64,000 nt of DNA. Origin: Streptomyces sp. AA1529. Lineage in GTDB: Bacteria; Actinomycetota; Actinomycetes; Streptomycetales; Streptomycetaceae. The stretch lies in assembly GCF_000280905.1 (NCBI RefSeq), contig NZ_ALAP01000094.1:57500-121499 (forward strand). Direction: 5' to 3'. The notes under the pieces were generated by a model. That model did no database searches and was not told the DNA's origin. It saw nothing but the letters and a program-made list of their open reading frames with translations. This document shows, one piece after another, positions 17,990-26,791 of the stretch (its first letter is position 1; each line of letters starts with the position of its first letter). A program made the translations under genes and the position numbers.

Positions 17990-18073
17990 GCACCGTCCGG
18001 AACGCTGACGCAGATCCGGGGGCACCTCCCGGCCCGGGGCCGGAGCAGGAGCCTCTCCAGAGGGAGGACCTCG

Positions 18074-19288
18074 ATGCCGTACGACAGCACCGCGCCCGCC
18101 ACCGCGCCGCCCCTGGGCGTGGGCATGGTCGGCTACGCCTTCATGGGCCAGGCGCACTCGCAGGGCTGGCGCACCGTGGGGCGGGTCTTCGACCTGCCGC
18201 TGCGGCCCGCGCTGGCCGCCGTGTGCGGCCGCGACCCGGCGGCCGTGCGCACCGCGGCCGAGCGGCTGGGCTGGGCCGCCGCCGAGACCGACTGGCGGGC
18301 GCTGATCGCCCGTCCGGACGTCCAGCTCGTCGACATCTGCACACCCGGCGACAGCCACGCCGAGATCGCCATCGCCGCGCTGGCGGCGGGCAAGCACGTG
18401 CTGTGCGAGAAGCCGCTGGCCAACACGGTCGAGGAGGCCGAGGCCATGGCCTCGGCGGCGCGCGCGGCCCGGGAGCGCGGCCAGGTCGCCATGGTCGGCT
18501 TCAACTACCGCCGCACGCCCGCGCTGGCGCTCGCGCGCCGCATGGTGGCGGACGGCAGACTGGGGGAGCTGCGGCACGTGCGGGTCTGCTACCTCCAGGA
18601 CTGGCTGGTCGACCCCGCCTTCCCGTTGGCCTGGCGGCTGCGCCGGGAGGCGGCGGGTTCCGGGGCCCTCGGCGACCTGGGGGCGCACGCCGTCGACCTC
18701 GCCCAGCATCTGGCCGGCGCTCCGCTGGCCGGGGTCTCCGCGCAGACCGAGACGTTCGTCCGGGAGCGCCCGCTGCGGGAGGGCGAGCCGGACGGAGAGC
18801 GGGGCCCGGTCACCGTGGACGACGCCGCGGTCTTCACCGGCAGGCTCGGCTCCGGGGCGCTGGCCTCCTTCGAGGTCACCCGGGTCGCCGCGGGGCGCAA
18901 GAACGCGCTGCGCGTCGAGCTGAACGGCACCCTCGGTTCCCTCGCCTTCGACCTGGAGCGCCTCAACGAGCTGGAGTTCCACGACCACACCCAGCCCGCG
19001 GGGGAAGCCGGATTCCGCCGCATCCTGGTCACCGAGCAGGACCATCCCTACCTGGAGGCGTGGTGGCCGCCCGGCCACGGCCTCGGCTACGAGCACACCT
19101 TCACCCACCAGGCCCGCGATCTGGTGCACGCCATCGCGACGGGCACCCCGCCGGCCCCCTCCTTCGACGACGGGCTCCAGGTCCAGCGGGTGCTGGCCGC
19201 CGTCGAGGAGAGCGCCGGGCGGGACTGCGTCTACACACCGGTCCAGCACGAGGCATCCGCGGCCGGGGCGGCCGCGGCAACCGCCTAG
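18074..19288 (+). CDS. Gfo/Idh/MocA-family NAD(P)-dependent oxidoreductase
   Basis: A 404-residue dehydrogenase. The N-terminal Rossmann fold opens with GVGMVGYAFMGQAHSQGW. The catalytic-lysine motif CEKPLANTVEEAEAM is near residues 113-127, followed by the C-terminal alpha/beta substrate domain (DLGAHAVDLAQHLAG). Such enzymes oxidise or epimerise sugars, inositols and glycosides, including C3 oxidation to 3-keto sugars. The start codon is ATG with AGAGGGAGGACC upstream. It is followed nine bases later by a TIM-barrel isomerase. With the importer upstream and ThuA/DUF1080 downstream it fits a 3-keto-glycoside route, but this is inference. Confidence 0.93.
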   Translation: MPYDSTAPATAPPLGVGMVGYAFMGQAHSQGWRTVGRVFDLPLRPALAAVCGRDPAAVRTAAERLGWAAAETDWRALIARPDVQLVDICTPGDSHAEIAIAALAAGKHVLCEKPLANTVEEAEAMASAARAARERGQVAMVGFNYRRTPALALARRMVADGRLGELRHVRVCYLQDWLVDPAFPLAWRLRREAAGSGALGDLGAHAVDLAQHLAGAPLAGVSAQTETFVRERPLREGEPDGERGPVTVDDAAVFTGRLGSGALASFEVTRVAAGRKNALRVELNGTLGSLAFDLERLNELEFHDHTQPAGEAGFRRILVTEQDHPYLEAWWPPGHGLGYEHTFTHQARDLVHAIATGTPPAPSFDDGLQVQRVLAAVEESAGRDCVYTPVQHEASAAGAAAATA

Positions 19289-19297
19289 GAGGTCACC

Positions 19298-20296
19298 GTG
19301 GCACGAAAGTTCACCCTCTTCACCGGGCAGTGGGCCGATCTGCCGCTGGAGGAGGTCTGCCGCCTCGCCCGCGACTTCGGCTACGACGGCCTGGAACTGG
19401 CCTGCTGGGGCGACCACTTCGAGGTCGACAAGGCGCTGCACGAGCCCGGATACGTGGACGGCAGGCGGCGCCTGCTGGACAAGTACGGCCTGGAGTGCTG
19501 GGCGGTCTCCAACCACCTCACCGGGCAGGCCGTCTGCGACCACCCCATCGACGAGCGCCACCGCGCCATCGTCGCCCCGCGCATCTGGGGCGACGGCGAC
19601 CCCGAGGGGGTGCGCCGCAGGGCCGCCGAGGAGATGAAGGACACCGCGCGGGCCGCCGCGGCGCTCGGCGTGCGCACCGTCGTGGGCTTCACCGGCTCCT
19701 CCATCTGGCATCTGGTGGCCATGTTCCCGCCGACGCCCCCGGAGATGGTCGACCGCGGCTACGCGGACTTCGCCGAGCGGTGGAACCCGATCCTGGACGT
19801 CTTCGACGCCGAGGGCGTGCGGTTCGCGCACGAGGTGCACCCCAGCGAGATCGCCTACGACTACTGGACCACCCAGCGCGCCCTGGAGGCGGTCGAGCAC
19901 CGGGCCGCCTTCGGACTGAACTTCGACCCCTCGCACTTCGTGTGGCAGGACCTGGATCCGGCCGGGTTCCTCTACGACTACCGGGACCGGATCTACCACG
20001 TCGACTGCAAGGAGGCCCGGCGCCGGCTGGACGGCCGCAACGGCCGGCTCGGCTCGCATCTGCCGTGGGGCGATCCACGCCGGGGCTGGGACTTCGTCTC
20101 GGCCGGGCACGGCGACGTCGCCTGGGAGGACGTCTTCCGGATGCTGCGCGCCATCGGCTACGAGGGGCCGGTGTCCGTCGAGTGGGAGGACGCCGGGATG
20201 GACCGGCTCGCAGGCGCTCCGGAGGCGCTGGCGCGGCTGCGGGCCTTCGACTACGAACCGCCGACTGCCTCGTTCGACTCGGCGTTCGGCAACTGA
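19298..20296 (+). CDS. sugar phosphate isomerase/epimerase (AP-endonuclease-2-type TIM barrel)
   Basis: A 332-residue xylose-isomerase-like TIM barrel. The metal-binding Glu/Asp/His set is seen in RFAHEVHPSEIAYDY, GLNFDPSHFVWQ, IYHVDCKEARR and VSVEWEDAGMDR. It opens with KFTLFTGQWADLPLEEVCRL, as in IolE/IolI-like and 3-keto-sugar-processing relatives. The start codon is GTG with TAGGAGGTCACC immediately upstream, overlapping the end of the dehydrogenase. Cotranscription with that dehydrogenase suggests it acts on its keto product. Confidence 0.92.
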   Translation: MARKFTLFTGQWADLPLEEVCRLARDFGYDGLELACWGDHFEVDKALHEPGYVDGRRRLLDKYGLECWAVSNHLTGQAVCDHPIDERHRAIVAPRIWGDGDPEGVRRRAAEEMKDTARAAAALGVRTVVGFTGSSIWHLVAMFPPTPPEMVDRGYADFAERWNPILDVFDAEGVRFAHEVHPSEIAYDYWTTQRALEAVEHRAAFGLNFDPSHFVWQDLDPAGFLYDYRDRIYHVDCKEARRRLDGRNGRLGSHLPWGDPRRGWDFVSAGHGDVAWEDVFRMLRAIGYEGPVSVEWEDAGMDRLAGAPEALARLRAFDYEPPTASFDSAFGN

Positions 20297-20325
20297 CCGC
20301 CCGCTCGGCGCCGCTGCGGGGCCGC

Positions 20326-20345
20326 GGGCACCGTTCTCGGTGCCC
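20326..20345 (+). terminator. hairpin terminator after the dehydrogenase/isomerase pair
   Basis: GGGCACCG-TTCT-CGGTGCCC, a perfect 8-bp stem with a 4-base loop, starts 30 bases after the isomerase stop. Confidence 0.65.
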
Positions 20346-20409
20346 CGGCTCCGCGCTGCGCGCTTCCGCCTCGGTGCGGTCGCGCGGGGTCCTCGCGTGC
20401 TCCCGGGTC

Positions 20410-20430
20410 TTTGTCCTGCGCGTGGACAAA
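20410..20430 (+). promoter_or_regulatory. perfect dyad TTTGTCC-N7-GGACAAA upstream of sugar dehydrogenase
   Basis: A perfect 7-bp inverted repeat with a 7-base spacer lies about 150 bases before the sugar dehydrogenase start, in a relatively A/T-rich pocket. The TTTGTCC arm recurs upstream of the ROK gene (12745-12751). It is a plausible operator shared by the units of this sugar region. Confidence 0.5.
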
Positions 20431-20581
20431 ACTACCGGGTATGCGTGTCAAAGGGGTTCCCGCTCCGGATAAACGCCGCTACCGTCCTTGAGGCGTACGG
20501 GACAACAGCGCGCCCCCTCCAGTGCAGCGCGGGCGCAGCGCACGGCACCAGTCAACCCACCCCCACCAGGGAGGATCCGCT

Positions 20582-23044
20582 GTGCACACTCGACCTCGCG
20601 GACAACGATGTCTCCGCACCCGCGTAGCCGCACTCGTCGGCGCCCTCCTGCTCACCGGCGCGACCGCCGTCGCCGCCCAGGCCGCCGACGCACCCGCCAC
20701 CTCCGCCCCGGACAAGGCCGCCCAGCCCGCCGCCGGCGACTTCCAGCAGGTGACCCTCGCCAAAGGCGTGGCCGAGATGGGCGAGCCCATGACGATGGCC
20801 GTGCTGCCCGACCGCTCCGTACTGCACACCTCACGCGACGGCACCCTGCGGCTCACCGACGCGCAGGGCAACACGAAGACCGCCGGCCGTCTCGACGTCT
20901 ACAACCACGACGAAGAGGGCCTCCAGGGCGTCGGAGTCGACCCGCGCTTCACCAAGAACCACTTCGTCTACCTCTACTACGCGCCGCCGCTCGACACCCC
21001 CGAGGGCGACGCCCCCGACACCGGCACCGCCGCCGACTTCGAGAAGTTCGCCGGCGTCAACCGGCTCTCCCGGTTCGTCCTGCGCCCCGACGGCACCCTG
21101 GACGAGTCCAGCGAGCGCAAGGTCCTCGACGTCCCCGCCGACCGGGGCACCTGCTGCCACGTGGGCGGCGACATCGCCTTCGACTCCAAGGGCAACCTGC
21201 TCCTGTCCACCGGCGACGACTCCAATCCCTTCCAGTCGGACGGCTACACCCCCATCGACGAGCGCGCCGACCGCAACCCCGCCTTCGACGCGCAGCGCTC
21301 CGCCGGCAACACCGACGACCTGCGCGGCAAGATCCTCCGCATCAAGGTCCGCAAGGACGGCTCCTACAAGATTCCCCGCGGCAACCTCTTCCGGCCGGGC
21401 ACCGCGAAGACCCGGCCCGAGATCTATGCGATGGGCTTCCGCAACCCCTTCCGGATGACCGTCGACAAGAAGACCGACACCGTCTACGTCGGCGACTACG
21501 GACCGGACGCGGGCACCGCCGATCCGCAGCGCGGCCCCGCGGGCCAGGTCGAGTTCGCCCGCGTCACCGGCCCGGGCAACTACGGCTGGCCGTACTGCAC
21601 CGGCAAGAACGACGCCTACACGGACTACGACTTCGCCACCGGCACCTCCGGCGAGAAATTCGACTGCGCCGCGCCGCGCAACACCTCGCCCCACAACACC
21701 GGACGCACCCGGCTCCCCGCGGCCCAGCCGGCGTGGATCCCCTACGACGGCGACTCCGTCCCCGAGTTCGGCGACGGCTCCGAGTCCCCGATGGGCGGCC
21801 CCGTCTACCGCTACGACCCCCACTCCGACTCCCCGGTGGCCTTCCCCCGCGAGTACGACGGCGACTTCTTCGCCGGCGAGTTCGGCCGCCGCTGGATCAA
21901 GCGCGTCGAGCAGGACCGCGACGGCGGCGACGTGCGGATCAACGACTTCCCGTGGTCCGGTACCCAGGTCATGGACATGGACTTCGGCCCCGACGGCGCG
22001 CTCTACGTCCTCGACTACGGCACCGGCTACTTCAACGGCGACGAGAACTCCGCCCTCTACCGCATCGAGAACGCCACCGACGGGCACAGCCCCGTCGTCG
22101 AGGCGAGCAGCGACATCAGCGACGGCCAGGCCCCGCTCACCGTCTCCTTCTCCGCCGAGGCCACCGACCAGGACGGTGACACGACCGAACTGAGCTGGGA
22201 CTTCGGCGACGGCGCGACCTCCGACGAGGCCGAGCCGACCCACACCTACGAGACGAACGGCACCTACAGCGCGACCGTCACCGCCGAGGACCCCTCCGGC
22301 CGTACCGGCTCCGCCAGCGTGCACATCACCGTCGGCAACACCGCGCCCCAGGTCGAACTGAAGCTCCCCGCCGACGGGCAGCCCTTCTCCTTCGGCGACG
22401 AGATCCCCTTCGAGGTGCAGGTCACCGACCCCGAGGAGGAGCAGATCGACTGCTCCCGGGTCGAGGTCGCCTACATCCTCGGCCACGACAGCCACGGCCA
22501 CCCCCTCACCTCCGCCAAGGGCTGCAAGGGCACCATCAAGACCCTCGCCGACGGGGAACACGACCCGAACGCCGACATCTTCGGCGTCTTCGACGCCTCC
22601 TACACCGACAACGGCGCCAACGGACAACCCCCGCTCACCAGCCACGGGCAGAGCATCCTGCAGCCCAAGCACCGCCAGGCCGAGCACTTCACCAGCGCGG
22701 CGGACGGCGTCAGCACCGGCGAGGCCGCCGGAGCCGAGGGCGGCAAGGCCGTCACCGGGGCGCGGGACGGCCAGTGGATCGCCTACGAGCCGTACGCGCC
22801 CGCCGACGTCACCCAGCTCACCGCGCGGGTGGCCGGCACCGCGGACGCGGCGCTCGAAGTCCGCGCCGACGGCCCCGACGGACCACTGCTGGGCACCGCG
22901 CAGGTCTCCGCCTCGGACGGCTGGACCGAGGTGAGCGCCGACCTCAGCGGCGTCCCCGAGGACGCGGGCGCGCTCTGCCTCGTCTTCACCGGAGGCGACG
23001 GGGCGCTCTACGACCTGGACAGCTTCACCGTCACCACCGGCTGA
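20582..23044 (+). CDS. secreted PQQ-type sugar dehydrogenase with PKD and C-terminal carbohydrate-binding-like domain
   Basis: An 820-residue exported protein. Residues 1-39 form a signal peptide (basic start, LVGALLLTGATAV, cleavage after AQAADA). Residues about 55-500 match the glucose/sorbosone dehydrogenase beta-propeller (NHDEEGLQGVGVDPRF; LSTGDDSNPF; AMGFRNPFRMTVD; GPAGQVEFARV). Residues about 503-587 are a PKD domain (WDFGDG). The end, from about 715, resembles a carbohydrate-binding CBM6-like sandwich. GTG at 20582 is chosen because AGGGAGGATC precedes it and the signal peptide starts there; the longer frame would begin inside an untranslated leader. It oxidises a sugar outside the cell. 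It pairs with the ThuA-DUF1080 gene 13 bases downstream. Confidence 0.9.
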   Translation: MHTRPRGQRCLRTRVAALVGALLLTGATAVAAQAADAPATSAPDKAAQPAAGDFQQVTLAKGVAEMGEPMTMAVLPDRSVLHTSRDGTLRLTDAQGNTKTAGRLDVYNHDEEGLQGVGVDPRFTKNHFVYLYYAPPLDTPEGDAPDTGTAADFEKFAGVNRLSRFVLRPDGTLDESSERKVLDVPADRGTCCHVGGDIAFDSKGNLLLSTGDDSNPFQSDGYTPIDERADRNPAFDAQRSAGNTDDLRGKILRIKVRKDGSYKIPRGNLFRPGTAKTRPEIYAMGFRNPFRMTVDKKTDTVYVGDYGPDAGTADPQRGPAGQVEFARVTGPGNYGWPYCTGKNDAYTDYDFATGTSGEKFDCAAPRNTSPHNTGRTRLPAAQPAWIPYDGDSVPEFGDGSESPMGGPVYRYDPHSDSPVAFPREYDGDFFAGEFGRRWIKRVEQDRDGGDVRINDFPWSGTQVMDMDFGPDGALYVLDYGTGYFNGDENSALYRIENATDGHSPVVEASSDISDGQAPLTVSFSAEATDQDGDTTELSWDFGDGATSDEAEPTHTYETNGTYSATVTAEDPSGRTGSASVHITVGNTAPQVELKLPADGQPFSFGDEIPFEVQVTDPEEEQIDCSRVEVAYILGHDSHGHPLTSAKGCKGTIKTLADGEHDPNADIFGVFDASYTDNGANGQPPLTSHGQSILQPKHRQAEHFTSAADGVSTGEAAGAEGGKAVTGARDGQWIAYEPYAPADVTQLTARVAGTADAALEVRADGPDGPLLGTAQVSASDGWTEVSADLSGVPEDAGALCLVFTGGDGALYDLDSFTVTTG

Positions 23045-23057
23045 ACGGAGGACGCGC

Positions 23058-24425
23058 ATGAACCGGGCATCCACCCCTCGCGCCCGCCTCGCCCTGGCAG
23101 CCGGTGCGCTGATGGCCGGCGCGCTCGCCGCGCCGAGCCAGGCCGCGCAGCACCCCGGCGGGCACGAGCACGCGGCCGGCAGCGTGCTGGTCTTCTCCAA
23201 GACCGCCGGATACCGCCACGACTCCATCCCCGACGGCATCGCCGCCGTGCGGGAACTCGGCGCCGAGCACGGCTTCACCGTCGACGCCACCGAGAACGCC
23301 GCCGCCTTCACCCCGAGGAAGCTGGCCCGGTACGACGCCGTCGTCTTCCTCTCGACGACGGGCGACGTGCTCAACCCGCGCCAACAGGCGGCCTTCGAGG
23401 AGTACATCGGCGACGGCGGCGGCTACGTGGGCGTGCACGCCGCGGCCGACACCGAGTACGACTGGGAGTGGTACGGCGGGCTCGCGGGCGCCTACTTCGC
23501 GTCCCACCCGGCGATCCAGCCCGCCACGGTGCGGATCGAGGACCGCGCCCACCCCGCCACCGCGCACCTGGGCGCGGACTGGGAGCGCACCGACGAGTGG
23601 TACAACTACCGCTCCGATCCGCGCGAACACGCCCGCATCCTGGCGTCCCTGGACGAGGACTCCTACACCGGCGGCACGATGGGCGAGGAGCACCCGCTGG
23701 CCTGGTGTCAGGAGTACGCGGGCGGCCGCGCCTTCTACACCGGCGCCGGGCACACCCGGGAGTCCTATGCCGACCCCGCCTTCCGCGCGCACCTGCTGGG
23801 CGGCATCCGGTACGCCACCGGCGCGGTACGGGCCGACTGCCGTCCGGAGACCGGCTACACGGCACTGTACGAGGGAACCGGCGACGGTCCCGGAACCGAG
23901 GAGTGGCGGCAGGCCGGTCCCGGTTCGTTCGAGGAGAGCGCCGACGGCACCCTCACCACCCGCGGCGGGATGGGCCTGCTGTGGTACGCCGCCCGCTCCT
24001 ACGGCTCCTACTCGCTCAAGCTCGACTGGCGGATGGCCAGTGCCGACGGGGACGACAACTCCGGTGTCTTCGTCGGCTTCCCCGCCTCCGACGACCCCTG
24101 GTCGGCCGTGGACCGCGGCTACGAGATCCAGATCGACGCCACCGACGCCGACGACCGGACCACCGGGGCGGTCTACGGCTTCCAGTCGGCCGACCTCGCG
24201 GCACGGGACGCCGCACTGAATCCGCCGGGGGAGTGGAACACCTACGAGATCCGGGTCGAGGGCGAGCGACTGCGCGTCCTCCTCAACGGTGTACTGATCA
24301 ACGACTTCACCAACACCGACCCGGCCCGGAGCCTCACTGACGGATATGTGGGTCTGCAGAACCACGGGGAGGGGGACGAGGTCGCCTTCCGCGACGTGCG
24401 CATCCGCGCGTCGGCACCCCGCTGA
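23058..24425 (+). CDS. secreted ThuA-DUF1080 fusion (3-keto-glycoside processing)
   Basis: A 455-residue exported protein. A signal peptide covers residues 1-30 (ALAAGALMAGALAAPSQAA). A ThuA/trehalose-utilisation amidotransferase-like domain spans about 34-265 (SVLVFSKTAGYRHDSIPDGI; YVGVHAAADTEYDW; HPLAWCQEYAGGRAFYTGAGH). A DUF1080 (3-keto-disaccharide hydrolase) domain spans about 270-452 (NSGVFVGFP; YEIQIDATDADD; NPPGEWNTYEIRVEGERLRV). In other bacteria ThuA and DUF1080 proteins act on 3-keto trehalose and 3-keto disaccharides. The start is an ATG 13 bases after the dehydrogenase stop. Fusing both domains with a signal peptide indicates extracellular or wall-associated glycoside processing. 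Confidence 0.92.
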   Translation: MNRASTPRARLALAAGALMAGALAAPSQAAQHPGGHEHAAGSVLVFSKTAGYRHDSIPDGIAAVRELGAEHGFTVDATENAAAFTPRKLARYDAVVFLSTTGDVLNPRQQAAFEEYIGDGGGYVGVHAAADTEYDWEWYGGLAGAYFASHPAIQPATVRIEDRAHPATAHLGADWERTDEWYNYRSDPREHARILASLDEDSYTGGTMGEEHPLAWCQEYAGGRAFYTGAGHTRESYADPAFRAHLLGGIRYATGAVRADCRPETGYTALYEGTGDGPGTEEWRQAGPGSFEESADGTLTTRGGMGLLWYAARSYGSYSLKLDWRMASADGDDNSGVFVGFPASDDPWSAVDRGYEIQIDATDADDRTTGAVYGFQSADLAARDAALNPPGEWNTYEIRVEGERLRVLLNGVLINDFTNTDPARSLTDGYVGLQNHGEGDEVAFRDVRIRASAPR

Positions 24426-24451
24426 CCCCGCTGACCCCACCGGCCGCCCGG

Positions 24452-24494
24452 CCGTCCCGCCGCCCGGTCCCTCCGGACCCGGGCGGCGGGACGG
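24452..24494 (+). terminator. very strong hairpin terminator before the ebo-like operon
   Basis: A 19-bp stem with one bulged C: the arm CCGTCCCGCCGCCCGGTCC pairs with GGACC plus GGGCGGCGGGACGG across a 4-base loop. It separates the ThuA-DUF1080 unit from the next operon. Confidence 0.85.
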
Positions 24495-24614
24495 CCCGGA
24501 CCTCCACCCGGGCCCGTCCCGCCCGGCCCGGCCGCCGCCGGGCGGGGGCGTGGCCGGCCCCGCGTCCCCGCCCGCCCGCGGCCCTTCGTACGCAGCAGCA
24601 TCAGGGAGGACACC

Positions 24615-25862
24615 GTGACCGACCGCACCGACAGCTCCGACGTCCGGCCGCCCCGCACCGGGGTGTGGCTCATCGGCGCCAGGGGCTCCGTGGCGACCAC
24701 CGCGATCACCGGAGCCGCGGCGCTCGCGGCCCGGTTGCATCCACCCGTCGGGATGGTCACCGAGACCGACCCCTTCGCCGATGCCGCCCTGCCACCGTTG
24801 GACTCCCTCGTCTTCGGCGGACACGACACCGCCTCCTGCCCGCTCCCCAAGCGGGCCGAGGCGCTCGCCGACGCCGGCGTCCTCCCGCACGGGCTGCCCG
24901 CGGCGGTGCGTGCCGAACTCGCCGCCGCCGACGCCGCCCTCCGCCCCGGCGCCCCGGCGGCCGGACCCGCCGCGGAGGACGCCGGCGCCGAGGAGGAACT
25001 GATCGCCGGATACGCGGCCGACCTCACCGAGTTCACCCGCACCCACGGCCTGGCCCGCACCGTGGTGATCAATGTGGCCAGCACCGAGCCGCCCCCGCCC
25101 GACCCCGGGGAGACACCGGGCGGCGCGCACACCCCGCTGCCGCCCAGCTCCCGGTACGCGGCAGCGGCCCTGCGCGCCGGATGCCCCTACGTCAACTTCA
25201 CCCCGTCCGCCGGCCTCCACCACCCCCGGCTGGCCGCAGCCGCCCGTACCGCCCGCCTCCCGTACGCGGGCCGGGACGGCAAGACCGGGCAGACCCTGCT
25301 CCGGTCGGTCCTGGCCCCGATGTTCGCGCAGCGCGCGCTGGCCGTACGGGCCTGGAGCGGCACCAACCTGCTCGGCGGCGGGGACGGCGCGGCACTCGCC
25401 GACCCCGCGGCCGCTGCCGCCAAGAACGCGGGCAAGGCGCGGGTCCTGGCCGACAACCTCGGCACCCTCCCGGAAGGAGAGGTGCACATCGACGACGTAC
25501 CGGCGATGGGCGACTGGAAGACCGCCTGGGACCACATCGCCTTCGACGGCTTCCTCGGCTCCCGCATGACGCTGCAGACCACCTGGCAGGGCTGTGACTC
25601 GGCGCTCGCCGCCCCGCTCGTCCTCGACCTGGCCCGGCTGCTCGCCCGCGCCGACGAACGCGGCCTCACCGGCCCGGTGCCCGGACTGGGCTTCTACTTC
25701 AAGGACCCCGACAGCGGTCCGGCCGACCTGCCGGGCCAGTGGCGGGCCCTGCTCGACCTCGCCCGCGGCTTCCGGCGCGGGCCGGGGGACGCCGCCGGAG
25801 TGGACGAGCGTGCCGCGTCCGCCGACGGCGCGTCCGCCGACGGCGCCGGGTCCGCCCGGTGA
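24615..25862 (+). CDS. inositol-3-phosphate synthase family protein (INO1-like)
   Basis: A 415-residue member of the myo-inositol-1-phosphate synthase family, which cyclises glucose 6-phosphate using bound NAD. The NAD-binding start GVWLIGARGSVATTAITGA and the family core GRDGKTGQTLLRSVLAPMF near 218-236 are present, followed by SGTNLLGGGDGAALADP. The protein is shorter than eukaryotic INO1, has an Ala/Gly-rich insertion (APAAGPAAEDAG), and ends in a low-complexity tail. The start codon is GTG after AGGGAGGACACC. It heads an eight-gene operon and its stop overlaps the next start (GTGA). In known ebo loci the synthase position is held by a 3-dehydroquinate-synthase-like protein, EboD; I infer a replacement. 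The product may be a cyclitol phosphate other than inositol. Confidence 0.87.
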   Translation: MTDRTDSSDVRPPRTGVWLIGARGSVATTAITGAAALAARLHPPVGMVTETDPFADAALPPLDSLVFGGHDTASCPLPKRAEALADAGVLPHGLPAAVRAELAAADAALRPGAPAAGPAAEDAGAEEELIAGYAADLTEFTRTHGLARTVVINVASTEPPPPDPGETPGGAHTPLPPSSRYAAAALRAGCPYVNFTPSAGLHHPRLAAAARTARLPYAGRDGKTGQTLLRSVLAPMFAQRALAVRAWSGTNLLGGGDGAALADPAAAAAKNAGKARVLADNLGTLPEGEVHIDDVPAMGDWKTAWDHIAFDGFLGSRMTLQTTWQGCDSALAAPLVLDLARLLARADERGLTGPVPGLGFYFKDPDSGPADLPGQWRALLDLARGFRRGPGDAAGVDERAASADGASADGAGSAR

Positions 25863-26791
25863 CCGGCCGAGCAGCCGCCTGGGCGCAACTCCTGCGGATC
25901 TCCGCGGTCTCGACCGTGCCCGGCGACGTGGTGGTCGGCGCCGTGGCGGTCGGCAGCGGCCCGGGCCGGGGGACAGCGCTGGCCGCAGGGGCCTCGCTGT
26001 GCCTGTACGAGGCGGGCATGGCGCTCAACGACTGGGCCGACCAGGAGGAGGACGCCCGCGAGCGACCGCAGCGGCCGCTGCCCTCCGGCCGCATCCGGCC
26101 GGGGGCTGCCCTCGCGGCCGCGACCGGACTGACCGCGGCCGGACTGGCGTCGGCCGCCCGCGCCGGGCGCCTCCCGCTCCTCACGGCCACCGCGCTGGCC
26201 ACCACCGTGTGGGCGTACGACCTCCGCCTCAAGCACACCGCGGCCGGTCCCGCCGCCATGGCGGCGGCCCGCTCCCTGGACGTGCTCCTGGGCGCGGCGG
26301 CCATCGAGCGCCCCTCCGCACCCGGGACCGACGGCACACCCGCACCCCCGCCCAGGCCCGGCCCCGCACCGGTGCTGGGCGCGGCCGCCCTCATGGGGGC
26401 ACACACCCTCGCGGTCACCTCCGTCTCCCGGCGCGAGGCGGAAGGCGGTGCCCCCGCGGTGCCGCTCGCGGCACTGGGCGCGGTGGCGGCGACCACCGCC
26501 GTGCTGGCCCGGCAGCGGGCACCGCTGACCCTCGCGGCGAGCGCCGCCTACGCGGCGGCAGCCGCCCGACCGCTGGCACACGCCGCGCTCAACCCCTCGC
26601 CGCCGCTGCTCCAGCGAGCGGTGGGCGCCGGGATCCGCGCCATGATCCCGCTCCAGGCCGCACTCACCGCACGTGCCTGCCGTCCCTCCACCCCGCCGCG
26701 GGTCAGGACCGGGGCTTCGCTCTCCGCCGCCGCACTGCTCGGCCTGCTGCCCGTCGCCCGCCGTCTCTCCCGGAAGGTCAGCCCCACATGA
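25859..26791 (+). CDS. eboC: UbiA-like prenyltransferase (EboC-like)
   Basis: A 310-residue polytopic membrane protein of the UbiA superfamily. The first Asp-rich motif is NDWADQEEDARER near 64-76, within the helix pair LYEAGMALNDWADQ, and RPQRPLPSGRI follows as in UbiA/EboC proteins. The second Asp-rich region is weaker (YDLRLKHTAAGP). Several hydrophobic helices follow up to about residue 300. GTG overlaps the stop of the INO1-like gene, and the stop overlaps the ATG of the next gene. Such enzymes attach prenyl chains to small acceptors at the membrane; acceptor and chain length are unknown. Confidence 0.85.
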   Translation: MTGRAAAWAQLLRISAVSTVPGDVVVGAVAVGSGPGRGTALAAGASLCLYEAGMALNDWADQEEDARERPQRPLPSGRIRPGAALAAATGLTAAGLASAARAGRLPLLTATALATTVWAYDLRLKHTAAGPAAMAAARSLDVLLGAAAIERPSAPGTDGTPAPPPRPGPAPVLGAAALMGAHTLAVTSVSRREAEGGAPAVPLAALGAVAATTAVLARQRAPLTLAASAAYAAAAARPLAHAALNPSPPLLQRAVGAGIRAMIPLQAALTARACRPSTPPRVRTGASLSAAALLGLLPVARRLSRKVSPT

